Origin: Spirochaetales bacterium
GTDB lineage: Bacteria; Spirochaetota; Spirochaetia; DSM-27196; SLST01
NCBI GenBank assembly: GCA_028284845.1
Contig: JANQQY010000127.1
Coordinates: 1-12,036 of the forward strand
DNA: 12,036 nucleotides
Direction: 5' to 3'
The notes under the pieces were generated by a model, which ran no database searches, was not told where the DNA came from, and worked only from the letters and a program-made list of their open reading frames with translations. Positions 1 through 6,070 of this stretch are shown piece after piece. The position numbers and the translations under genes are program-made. Numbering within the stretch: position 1 is the stretch's first letter; every line of letters begins with the position of its first letter.

Positions 1-246
1 CCCGGAGAGCAGCAGTGGCAGGGCGACTCACTCGATAGAAGGATCCATTTCATGCCGGGTGGCGAGACGGATGGTCCGTGGACATGGACGGCTGGGCACC
101 TACTGCATCTGGGAGGCGACCAGACCGACTCCCGATACGTGATCGTAACGATCAACGGTGCCGAACGGCTCTTTGTGCAGCACAAATCCGGCGGCTACGG
201 ATTCCGGTTTCATCGGCCCTGGCTCTACGTTTTTGCTCGCGAGTAA
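1..246 (+). CDS. C-terminal end of an unrecognised protein (5' end outside window)
   Basis: Frame 1 is open from the first base of the window to a TAA at 244-246 and gives the last 81 residues of a protein. It is the only frame on either strand here that stays open for the whole stretch. The visible part is rich in aromatic and basic residues near its end, with RYVIVTINGAERLFVQHKSG followed by a segment around FRFHRPWLYVF. It looks like alternating beta strands and has no membrane segment. I do not recognise the family. An ATG lies at 52, but nothing resembling a ribosome binding site precedes it, so I read this as the tail of a longer gene. A TetR-type operator begins 38 bp after the stop. 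Confidence 0.55.
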   Translation, partial: PGEQQWQGDSLDRRIHFMPGGETDGPWTWTAGHLLHLGGDQTDSRYVIVTINGAERLFVQHKSGGYGFRFHRPWLYVFARE

Positions 247-284
247 GGGTGAGGCGTCATGGCCAAGGTATTCGGTTCTACTGT

Positions 285-302
285 TTAGGTCAAGTGACCT
301 AA
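285..302. promoter_or_regulatory. Distal TetR-type operator (third copy)
   Basis: TTAGGTCAAGTGACCTAA is a perfect palindrome with 8-bp arms around a 2-bp centre. It has the same TAGGTC-N4-GACCTA core as the two operators between the TetR gene and the flavoprotein gene. A fixed 12-base core recurring by chance in 12 kb is unlikely (under about one in a thousand windows per strand-symmetric site). It lies between the partial gene ending at 246 and the end of rpmG. On the minus strand TTGACC within it, followed 17 bp later by TACCTT, could be a weak promoter, but no sizeable gene follows. The target is unknown. Confidence 0.65.
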
Positions 303-374
303 TCGAGGCTACCTTCTCTGATCCCGCTGTGAGACAGAGGTCATTCGATGAGATTCAGCTGCCGGGACGGCGCC

Positions 375-545
375 TTATAGTTTACCGGTCTCTCGGTAGA
401 TCACGTGCTGGCGAACGATTGGATCGTACTTGCTGAACTCCAGCTTCTCCTGGTGAGTTCGACGGTTCTTTGTCGTGTAGTAGCAGTGACCGCTCTTTGT
501 GCTCTTCAGTCGGACGATGACGACGGCTTCTCGCTTCTTTGGCAT
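375..545 (-). CDS. rpmG: 50S ribosomal protein bL33
   Basis: This 56-residue protein is a structural component of the large ribosomal subunit, near the E site. It is recognised by the family pattern: basic N-terminus, YYTTKNRR at 22-29, EKLEFSKYDP at 33-42 and VRQHVIYRE at 44-52. It has a single cysteine (C21) and lacks the two CxxC pairs, so it is the zinc-independent form. The start is the ATG at 545. GGGGAG lies a few bases upstream, and the protein then begins MPKKRE as expected for the family; a longer in-frame start at 590 would add an unrelated tail and overlap the promoter. It is monocistronic here, without rpmJ, secE or a tRNA beside it. Confidence 0.93.
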   Translation of the reverse strand: MPKKREAVVIVRLKSTKSGHCYYTTKNRRTHQEKLEFSKYDPIVRQHVIYRETGKL

Positions 546-561
546 TGTACTCCCCGCAACA

Positions 562-590
562 ATATTACAGAGTAATACCCGGAGCTTCAA
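562..590 (-). promoter_or_regulatory. Predicted sigma70-type promoter of rpmG
   Basis: On the minus strand TTGAAG (585-590) and TAATAT (562-567) are separated by exactly 17 bp. Each matches four of six consensus bases. Transcription would start near 555, leaving a short leader with GGGGAG before the rpmG start at 545. The assignment rests on consensus and spacing only. Confidence 0.5.
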
Positions 591-710
591 CTCCGAAGCG
601 TCTTGTCGCGCGGGAATCGAGCGCGAACGATGGAGCTCTCTCGTAGTAATCGATGTAGAGCTCGTGGACGCGCCGCTCCGCGCTGCTTGTAAGAGCAGTC
701 AGGTTCTTGG

Positions 711-748
711 CGAGAGGCAGCTCGGACTCACGATCGAGCTGCCCCTCG
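711..748 (-). terminator. Strong hairpin at the end of the tetR-acyltransferase operon
   Basis: GGCAGCTCG (716-724) pairs perfectly with CGAGCTGCC (735-743). After one A/C mismatch, CGAG (711-714) pairs with CTCG (745-748), giving a 13-bp stem with one mismatch and a 10-base loop. The stop codon of the membrane protein gene (728-730) lies in the loop. No U tract follows on the minus strand, so this is not a textbook intrinsic terminator. It may act as a 3' end or stability element, or be fortuitous structure. Confidence 0.35.
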
Positions 749-1807
749 GCTCCGGCTCGTCCATATCGACGCCAGCCAGGCACTCACACCCCCGATTGCC
801 AGCACCGCGACAACGAAGCCTATCTGTCCCAGCGAACCTTCAAGCAAGATGGCCGTCCAGCCAAGGATCACCCAGTGGATGAGGTAGATGGGGGTTACGT
901 TTCGACTCCACCTTCCGATCACTCGTCGCACGGCAGCGGGAATCCGTTCGAGCATAATCGCGAGCAAGCTGAGCCAGAACAGGACGAGCGAAAGGTAGAG
1001 CGCCGACACGTGGAGAAGGTGGTGCGGGTAGGAGTACTCGTCCTGGAATCCAATGTCGAGACCAAGCACCGGCTCGAGCACGACGTAGAATACGACGCAG
1101 GCAGTCGCCCCGATCACCACTCCGTAGCGGTAGAAGGTTCGCTTCTCCTTCACGCGAAGGAGTGCCGACCCAAGGCAGTACCCTGCGATCGGGTAGGGGA
1201 TCCAGTTCAAGAAGGCAAAGAATGAAACCTCATGGGAGCCCCAGATGAGGCCCGTGAGCCCACCGAGCCAGATCGATGGAACGTCGACCGGAGTAAGGAC
1301 ATACGCCCCTGCGCCAAGGACCAGCCCGATCGCTACGAGCCACCAGATTCCAATCTGAAGCTTCTTCACGAGCGAGAAGAACATCAGTGTCAGACCCGCA
1401 AACTGCAGAATATCGACGGAGAGGAGTTCGAGCACCGCCCACTCGTAGTAGACCGGCTCGTTAAGGACCAGCGCTCCAAGAAGTGCCGGGAGCGCCCCTC
1501 GGAGTAGATTCAGAAGGTATCCGAGTGCAAAGATCAAAAGCCCGCGCACGACCAGACGCCTCGGATCGGTTCGTTTGGAGAAGACCAGGCCCGCCCCGAG
1601 TACGACCATAAAGACAGGTGCCGCGGGAACGCCGCCAAGGAACTCCACAACGAGCCCGACGCCCGATGACTGAACCTGTTCGGTAGTAAGGAGTTGTAGG
1701 ACGTGCACCGCAACCATAAACAGGACGGCGAGCCCGCGCGCGAAGTCGAGCTCCTCATGTCGCCCGGACGGTTCGGGTTGCTCTGACGTTCCCGTGATCT
1801 CGCTCAT
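728..1807 (-). CDS. Multi-pass membrane protein, acyltransferase / DUF1624-like
   Basis: This is a 359-residue integral membrane protein. After a short polar N-terminus it has HEELDFARGLAVLFMVAVHV at residues 18-37, the Asp-x-x-Arg-Gly...His first membrane helix typical of DUF1624 (heparan-alpha-glucosaminide N-acetyltransferase-like) and acyltransferase-3 type proteins. About ten hydrophobic segments follow, including PVFMVVLGAGLVFS (64-77) and YLIHWVILGW (308-317), another motif common in these transferases. Such proteins move acyl groups across or at the membrane onto sugars or other substrates; the substrate here is unknown. The start at ATG 1807 overlaps the TetR stop as ATGA, and GGAGG sits 8 bases upstream inside the TetR gene, so translation is probably coupled. 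Control by the TetR protein is inferred from the operon. Confidence 0.75.
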   Translation of the reverse strand: MSEITGTSEQPEPSGRHEELDFARGLAVLFMVAVHVLQLLTTEQVQSSGVGLVVEFLGGVPAAPVFMVVLGAGLVFSKRTDPRRLVVRGLLIFALGYLLNLLRGALPALLGALVLNEPVYYEWAVLELLSVDILQFAGLTLMFFSLVKKLQIGIWWLVAIGLVLGAGAYVLTPVDVPSIWLGGLTGLIWGSHEVSFFAFLNWIPYPIAGYCLGSALLRVKEKRTFYRYGVVIGATACVVFYVVLEPVLGLDIGFQDEYSYPHHLLHVSALYLSLVLFWLSLLAIMLERIPAAVRRVIGRWSRNVTPIYLIHWVILGWTAILLEGSLGQIGFVVAVLAIGGVSAWLASIWTSRSRGAARS

Positions 1808-2394
1808 TTCTTGTCCTCCGATTGCAGAATTGACCAAACGATCTCGGTCAGCAGATCCGATATCTCGGCCGGTGTGATCGCCAGGAGCTCAGCGGTTGAA
1901 TCAAATCCGTCCAAATAGGGGAACAGGATGGCGGAGGATCTGGCAACGACTCTCGATTCAACCGGGACCCCTGCGAGCGCAGCGAGCCCCTCCTGAAGAA
2001 GGCCGTGGAGCTCCGCATAGTAGGTGTGCAGTCGTTCAATGATCTCCGGCTCGGTGAACGAATAGAGAGCACGGAACACCGCGGTCTGCTCGTGAAGCTG
2101 AACATCATTCAACGCCAAGGCAATAAAGCCGTGGAGGGCCGCACGTCCCCTGCGTCCGGCCTCTTCCGACTCCAAGCGCATCTGCTCATACATTCCTCTG
2201 TACTCGGCTATGTCCGCGTCAAGCAGACCGCCAAGAAGCTCGACCTTCGAGCCGAAGTGGTACTGCAGATTGCCCAGGCTCATGCCGGCAGCTTGGGCCA
2301 CTTTGCGCACGGAGAATGCCGCGCTGCCCCCGCGCATGAGCACCTCTCTGGCGGCGCTGATGATCTGCTCTTTTGTCGATGCCACAGCGAACAC
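1804..2394 (-). CDS. TetR/AcrR family transcriptional repressor
   Basis: This is a 196-residue regulator. The N-terminal DNA-binding domain is clear: TKEQIISAAREVLMRGG, then a helix-turn-helix around FSVRKVAQAAGMSLGNLQYH (27-46) with FGSKVELL after it. The remaining roughly 140 residues are helical and form the ligand-binding and dimer domain, which does not identify a ligand. The start is taken as GTG at 2394; a second GTG at 2385 is possible, and neither has a strong ribosome binding site. The gene is divergent from the flavoprotein gene and shares with it an 86-bp gap holding two palindromic operators. It is the first gene of an operon with the membrane acyltransferase. Autorepression released by a small molecule is the usual mode and is inferred here. 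Confidence 0.92.
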   Translation of the reverse strand: MFAVASTKEQIISAAREVLMRGGSAAFSVRKVAQAAGMSLGNLQYHFGSKVELLGGLLDADIAEYRGMYEQMRLESEEAGRRGRAALHGFIALALNDVQLHEQTAVFRALYSFTEPEIIERLHTYYAELHGLLQEGLAALAGVPVESRVVARSSAILFPYLDGFDSTAELLAITPAEISDLLTEIVWSILQSEDKK

Positions 2395-2402
2395 TAACTC
2401 AC

Positions 2403-2431
2403 TTGCCCAATTAGGTCAATCGACCTATATT
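2403..2431 (+). promoter_or_regulatory. Predicted promoter of the flavoprotein gene
   Basis: TTGCCC (2403-2408) and TATATT (2426-2431) are 17 bp apart and match the sigma70 consensus at four and five of six positions. The left operator lies in the spacer up to the -10 element, and the right operator starts at the last base of the -10 and covers the expected start site near 2438. Repressor bound to either site would block polymerase. I could not place a convincing promoter for the TetR gene on the other strand. Confidence 0.5.
2412..2427. promoter_or_regulatory. TetR operator, proximal site 1
   Basis: TAGGTCAATCGACCTA has 6-bp inverted arms around four bases. Its centre is 20 bp (about two helical turns) from that of the neighbouring site, so two dimers would bind on the same face of the DNA. 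It sits 17 bp upstream of the TetR start and inside the spacer of the predicted flavoprotein promoter. Confidence 0.75.
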
Positions 2432-2448
2432 TAGGTCATACGACCTAA
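2431..2448. promoter_or_regulatory. TetR operator, proximal site 2
   Basis: TTAGGTCATACGACCTAA has 7-bp inverted arms around four bases and shares the TAGGTC-N4-GACCTA core with site 1 and with the distal site at 285-302. It overlaps the expected transcription start of the flavoprotein gene. Confidence 0.78.
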
Positions 2449-2466
2449 TGGCGATCAACGAATCGC

Positions 2467-2473
2467 AAAGGAG
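2467..2473 (+). promoter_or_regulatory. Ribosome binding site that sets the flavoprotein start
   Basis: AAAGGAG ends 7 bases before the ATG at 2481. It favours that start over the in-frame ATG at 2448, which overlaps the operator and has no such signal. Confidence 0.75.
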
Positions 2474-2480
2474 ATATGAG

Positions 2481-3737
2481 ATGAAGCAGGCCGAAGTGAT
2501 TGTTATTGGTGCGGGGATGTCCGGGCTCTCAGCAGCCAGTGCCCTCCATGCGCACGGCAGGGAGGTAGTGATACTCGAGGCAAGGGATCGTATAGGAGGA
2601 CTGCTCTCGTCCGAGCGACTTGAAGACGGCCTTCTCTTCGAAAGGGGCGGGGAGTTGATTCACGGGAAGAGCAATCTGCTCTATCCGCTCGCGAAGGAGC
2701 TTGGTATCGAGATACAGGAGATGCGACCGGAGCCTCAGAAACTCGGCTTGGCGACATCAATTGCGATGGCAGTCGTCGGCCTGTTCGTTCGAGCCGGGCG
2801 GTATCCGGAGCCGCGAGTTGATGAGAGTCTCCGCCACTACCTTGGTCGCCTCAAGCGTCTGCCCGCGGCGGTAACCAGATATGTAGAGGAGTGGTCCAAG
2901 GACTACGAGTCACTTGACAGAGTATCTGCGCTGCATCTGGTGAACCATCTGCGTCACCAGATCGCCGGGGGTGAGGTCTACGGAGAGCACGACTTCCTGA
3001 TTCGGGATGGTTACGTTCAGATACTCGATCACCTTGCTCGGGGCCTTGCGATTGAGTTTGAGACGGTTGTCCGTCGTGTCGACTGGAGCGGCGAAGAGGT
3101 AGTGATTCACACCAACCGTGGGAGGTTCTGTGCGCAGCAGGTCGTGACCGCCTTGCCAATCAATATTCTCAAGGAGCTTGAGTTTGAGCCGTCGCTTCCC
3201 GAGGCGAAGCGAATGGCGATGGAGGCGCACCAAGCGCTCGACATCATCAAGCTGCTCATACCTGCACCGAAGACGGCCATCAGGACCAACTACGATTCAG
3301 GTAAGATCCCGCACGCCGAACTCGTCCCCTTGTGGTGGCGACGGAACCTCGAAGGCGATTCCGGAACCACCCGGCAGATGGTCGTCGGATGGATCACCGG
3401 GCCATACGCGAGACGCTTCCGGAATCTGGCGCACGATGAGGCCGTCAAGCAGAGCCTGGCAGAGCTCGCGCCGGTGGTGGACGGATCGAAGGTGCGCGCT
3501 TCCGACGTCATTGCTCAGGACTGGGCCGAAGACGAGTTCGCCCGGGGTCCCTACTACTACGTCAAGCCCGGTGCACCGCTTCATGTCGTTGATGACCTTG
3601 CGGCGTCGCTCGACCAGAAGCTCTACTTCGCCGGCGCGTCATTGGCGGCAGATGCCGGAGGTGCACACGGTGCGTACGAGAGCGGCCAGCGGGCCGCGCG
3701 AGAGGTGGCGCTCCGCAAGGCGGTTCCGATTGCTTAG
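2481..3737 (+). CDS. FAD-dependent amine oxidase-type oxidoreductase
   Basis: This is a 418-residue cytosolic flavoprotein. It opens with the dinucleotide-binding fold VIVIGAGMSGLSAASAL (GxGxxG at 10-15), then E33 for the ribose and RIGG at 37-40. The substrate and helical regions fill the middle, and a DGY segment lies at 177-179. Near the C-terminus FAGASLAADAGGAHGAYESG (383-402) is the second FAD-contacting motif of the monoamine oxidase / protoporphyrinogen oxidase / phytoene desaturase group; the usual FAGE is FAGA here. The family oxidises amines or desaturates carbon bonds using FAD; the substrate is unknown. The first 11 residues of the longer open frame are excluded because of the ribosome binding site before 2481. 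It is transcribed away from the TetR gene across the twin operators and is probably repressed by it. It converges with the PPIase gene, 46 bp apart. Confidence 0.87.
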   Translation: MKQAEVIVIGAGMSGLSAASALHAHGREVVILEARDRIGGLLSSERLEDGLLFERGGELIHGKSNLLYPLAKELGIEIQEMRPEPQKLGLATSIAMAVVGLFVRAGRYPEPRVDESLRHYLGRLKRLPAAVTRYVEEWSKDYESLDRVSALHLVNHLRHQIAGGEVYGEHDFLIRDGYVQILDHLARGLAIEFETVVRRVDWSGEEVVIHTNRGRFCAQQVVTALPINILKELEFEPSLPEAKRMAMEAHQALDIIKLLIPAPKTAIRTNYDSGKIPHAELVPLWWRRNLEGDSGTTRQMVVGWITGPYARRFRNLAHDEAVKQSLAELAPVVDGSKVRASDVIAQDWAEDEFARGPYYYVKPGAPLHVVDDLAASLDQKLYFAGASLAADAGGAHGAYESGQRAAREVALRKAVPIA

Positions 3738-3783
3738 CGCGGGAGCAGGCCTCCAGGTGATGGCCCAGTTCGCGAGTCCAGTG

Positions 3784-4059
3784 TTATCGCTTCCCCGTGA
3801 CCTTGATGACGTGATACCCAAACTGCGTCTTCACGGGGTCTGATAACGACCCGACTCCGAGCTTCCTGCAGGCCTGCTCGAACTCTCGAACCATCTTGCC
3901 TTCGCCGAACCAGCCAAGGTCGCCTCCCTTCGATTTTGAAGGGCAGGTTGAGTAGCGCCGTGCGAGCTCTTCGAACCTGGCGCCCTGTTGCAGTTCGCGT
4001 CTGATCTTGCCGGCGAGGTCGCGGCTTGGGACGAGGATGTGACTCGCTTTCCATTCCAT
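3784..4059 (-). CDS. Parvulin-type peptidyl-prolyl isomerase (PpiC-like)
   Basis: This is a 91-residue single-domain parvulin, close in length to E. coli PpiC. Family motifs are KASHILV (4-10, active-site H7), STCPS (37-41, C39), GGDLGWFGEGKMV (45-57) and KTQFGYHVIKV (78-88, H83). It catalyses cis-trans isomerisation of prolyl bonds. There is no signal peptide or membrane anchor, so a cytosolic role is likely. The start is ambiguous: the frame is open upstream to ATG 4080 and to GTG 4197, the latter overlapping the GNAT gene by 22 bp, and none has a convincing ribosome binding site. I chose 4059 because it gives the standard domain length. It is the last gene of the long minus-strand operon. 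Confidence 0.88.
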   Translation of the reverse strand: MEWKASHILVPSRDLAGKIRRELQQGARFEELARRYSTCPSKSKGGDLGWFGEGKMVREFEQACRKLGVGSLSDPVKTQFGYHVIKVTGKR

Positions 4060-4175
4060 GCAGAGAAAGTAGCGGGGCATCAGATTGACGGCAAGATCGG
4101 GCGGTACCGCTGGTCCGGCGATAGCTACCTCACCACGACGGCGTTCGTATGCGGTTCCCCGCTCCGGGATCGACT

Positions 4176-5054
4176 CTATTCGATAGTGAGCGACCACCCG
4201 AGTTCGCGAGCGGTCGTCTTAAAACCAAGGCGCTCGTACAGGGCCACCGCCGGTAGGTTCGAATCATCTGTTCGAACAACGGCCTTCGACACACCGAGTT
4301 CGCGCAGCCTGTGGAGAGCACGGACAATCACTGCGGATGCGAGGCCCTTGCGCCGGTGTGCCTCCACACTCCCGACGGGCTCGAACTCCGCCACTGAGCC
4401 TGCTTCATCAAGCCAGCAGATGCAGCCAGCTGCAATCTCCCTCGCCTGGTACGCCACTCGGATCGCGAGGTCGGGGCGGTAGAAGGGAGCAGTCGCAACG
4501 CTCGAGAAGGAGTCGAAGTCGGTCGAACGGGTAATCCCGGGGAGTGGGGTGTCGGGGTCGCCCGGCGAGAACTCGTAGTCGACCGGCAGGGTGGGCAGGT
4601 CGGGAATACGTTTGATCGAGCGCTCCATAAACACATAGGGGTCGCCAAAGCAGTGGAACCCGTGCCGCTCAAGGAAGGCCTCCTTCTCTGCGAACCCCTT
4701 CACGCAGCTCGTCTCAACCTCTTTGACGCCGTCGCGGAGAGCGCGATCTCGAACCCAGGAGGCCATCTCGTCACCAAGAGCCTGATCTGACTCGGCGTAC
4801 CACGCGGGCATCAGAAAGAGTTCCGGGTTGCGCTCACGAGCCAGGTAGTGGGCGACTCCAACGACCGCGCCACGTTTGTCCGTCCACACGCGGAGATCGT
4901 GATCGAGGTCGAACTTGTTGGGCGCGTACGCCATGCGCCAGATGAGGTCTCCCAATTGGAAATAGCAAGCCTCATGTGTTGCTGCCCGGCAACGAGCAAG
5001 GAAGCGGCAGATTGATGCGAGCGTCTTGGAATCGGGGAATCTCCTTCGTGTCAC
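4176..5054 (-). CDS. GNAT family N-acetyltransferase, two GNAT domains
   Basis: This 292-residue protein transfers acetyl from acetyl-CoA to an amine. The C-terminal domain is canonical: beta4 and the CoA pyrophosphate loop EPVGSVEAHRRKGLASAVI at 225-243, and ALYERLGF at 271-278. The N-terminal half (about 30-145) resembles a second, weaker GNAT fold with AFLERHGF at 126-133 but no clear CoA loop, as in tandem GNAT proteins where only one half is catalytic. The start is GTG 5054, with AGGA 6 bases upstream. The substrate is unknown. It lies 36 bp after the VOC gene and 116 bp before the chosen PPIase start, in the same operon. Confidence 0.85.
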   Translation of the reverse strand: MTRRRFPDSKTLASICRFLARCRAATHEACYFQLGDLIWRMAYAPNKFDLDHDLRVWTDKRGAVVGVAHYLARERNPELFLMPAWYAESDQALGDEMASWVRDRALRDGVKEVETSCVKGFAEKEAFLERHGFHCFGDPYVFMERSIKRIPDLPTLPVDYEFSPGDPDTPLPGITRSTDFDSFSSVATAPFYRPDLAIRVAYQAREIAAGCICWLDEAGSVAEFEPVGSVEAHRRKGLASAVIVRALHRLRELGVSKAVVRTDDSNLPAVALYERLGFKTTARELGWSLTIE

Positions 5055-5090
5055 GATGTTCCTGTCTCGTCGCTTCGGCTAATACGAGGT

Positions 5091-5519
5091 CTACGACTCG
5101 GATTCCGGATGCTCGAATTCGATGCCCCAATGGACACCATATTTGTCGACAAGGCTTCCGTAGGTTGATCCCCAGAAGGTGGATTCGGCGGGCATTGTCA
5201 CCTCGCCACCTTCAGAGAGCGCATCCACCATCCCAGCGACGTCCGATTCGGTGTCCACCTGGATGTGGATTGTTGTGTTCGATCCGAACGTCACGGGTGC
5301 GTCTTCCCACGTGTCACCACAGTAGATGATCGCACCAGTTGGGAGCGTGAGCGCGCCGTGCATGATCTTCTTCTTCCAGCTCTCGCTGATGGGGATGTTC
5401 GCATCAGCCGGGAGTTCTTCGAACCGGGTCACTTCCACGCTTCCGTCGAGCTCGCGCTGATAGAACGCCATTGCCTCTTCGCAGTTTCCGTTGAAACTCA
5501 CGTATGGAATCACTTTCAT
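5091..5519 (-). CDS. VOC (glyoxalase/PhnB-like) family protein
   Basis: This 142-residue protein has the paired beta-alpha-beta-beta-beta modules of the vicinal oxygen chelate superfamily. It opens MKVIPYVSFNGNCEEAMAFY, typical of the PhnB-like group (3-demethylubiquinone methyltransferase-like domain in databases), and ends with FWGSTYGSLVDKYGVHWGIE (115-134), the characteristic last strand. Most members have no proven reaction; they are often annotated as lyase or resistance-like proteins. The start at 5519 is well supported: AGGAGG lies at 5526-5531, 6 bases upstream, and overlaps the stop codon of the preceding YdeI-like gene. A longer in-frame start at 5582 would overlap that gene and carry no homology. 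Confidence 0.88.
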   Translation of the reverse strand: MKVIPYVSFNGNCEEAMAFYQRELDGSVEVTRFEELPADANIPISESWKKKIMHGALTLPTGAIIYCGDTWEDAPVTFGSNTTIHIQVDTESDVAGMVDALSEGGEVTMPAESTFWGSTYGSLVDKYGVHWGIEFEHPESES

Positions 5520-5529
5520 GCTCTTCCTC

Positions 5530-6067
5530 CTACATCTGTGGGATTCGATCGTTGCGCCGTGCGAACGCGACGATCTTCTCAATTCTCTTCGCCCGTGTCT
5601 CAGGCTTCTTTGCGAGCTTAACCCAACGGAGCAGGTTTCGTCGGTATGAGGCTGCGCTCGATGCGAAGTTCTCCGCGGCCGGCGGCTGCGATTCTAATGC
5701 GTCTTCAAGATCGGTTGGGACAACAAGGGCATCAACCTCGTTCATCTCTTCCCGGCGCCTCCATTCGGCCTTCGGCCACGAGGCGCGCCGCTCGCTCCTT
5801 GTAGCTGCCCGCCCAGTGCTGGACCCGTCGCTGGGAGATAAGCTGCATTGTCCGATCGTCATCGAGCTTGCGACGAATCCCGTCGATCCATCCAAAGCAG
5901 AGAAGCTCGTCCAGGATTTCATTCGTGGAGACGTATCTCGACCCGGTGTGCTTCTTCCAGGTGACTATCCAGACGCTCGCGGTGCTCGAGTAGTTCTTTG
6001 AGAGCCACGACCGGAGTTCCGCGGCGGACTCAATGTGAACCTTCTCAAACGCATCGGTTTTGATCAC
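5530..6067 (-). pseudogene. YdeI/OmpD-associated family gene, frameshifted
   Basis: Two adjacent frames together make one YdeI/OmpD-associated protein. The N-terminal frame (from GTG 6067, AGGAG 6 bases upstream) has SVWIVTWKKHTGSR, ILDELLCFGWIDGIRRKLDD and QHWAGSYKERAARLVAEGRM, all typical of the family, then stops near 5732. The C-terminal frame picks up with EVDALVVPTDLEDALE, SYRRNLLRWVKLAKKPETR and AKRIEKIVAF, the expected tail, ending at 5530. The join lies around 5745-5777. Either dropping one copy of a tandem 7-mer or removing one G from a GGG run at about 5752 restores one frame of 176-178 residues. Even then the linker is roughly 15 residues shorter than usual, so a deletion is also possible. 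The function of intact members is poorly known. The ribosome binding site lies inside the end of the M42 gene, 3 bp away. Confidence 0.8.
5764..5777 (-). repeat. Tandem 7-mer at the YdeI-like frameshift
   Basis: The minus strand reads GGCCGAAGGCCGAA, two perfect copies of a 7-mer. Removing one copy joins the two halves of the YdeI-like gene in frame, so a 7-bp duplication by replication slippage could be the cause of the break. Confidence 0.5.
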
Positions 6068-6070
6068 CGG

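Noticed and set aside
158..436. Plus-strand open frame of 92 codons covering the distal operator
   Set aside because: It overlaps the partial gene in another frame and runs antisense into rpmG; its composition is shadow-like and it has no ribosome binding site.
580..599. Two mutually exclusive small hairpins (CGGAG/CTCCG and GCTTC/GAAGC), resembling an attenuator
   Set aside because: They lie upstream of the predicted rpmG transcription start, with only 5-bp stems and no U tract, so they would not be in the rpmG leader.
565..783. Open frame of 72 codons on the minus strand between the membrane protein gene and rpmG
   Set aside because: It overlaps the end of the membrane protein gene, the hairpin at 711-748 and the rpmG promoter. 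It has no ribosome binding site and no recognisable motif.
707..1225. Plus-strand open frame of 172 codons
   Set aside because: It is antisense to the membrane acyltransferase-like gene; the charged, low-complexity product matches no family.
3738..3783. Possible bidirectional terminator between the converging flavoprotein and PPIase genes
   Set aside because: Only short imperfect stems such as GGAG/CTCC are seen, without a T run on either side.
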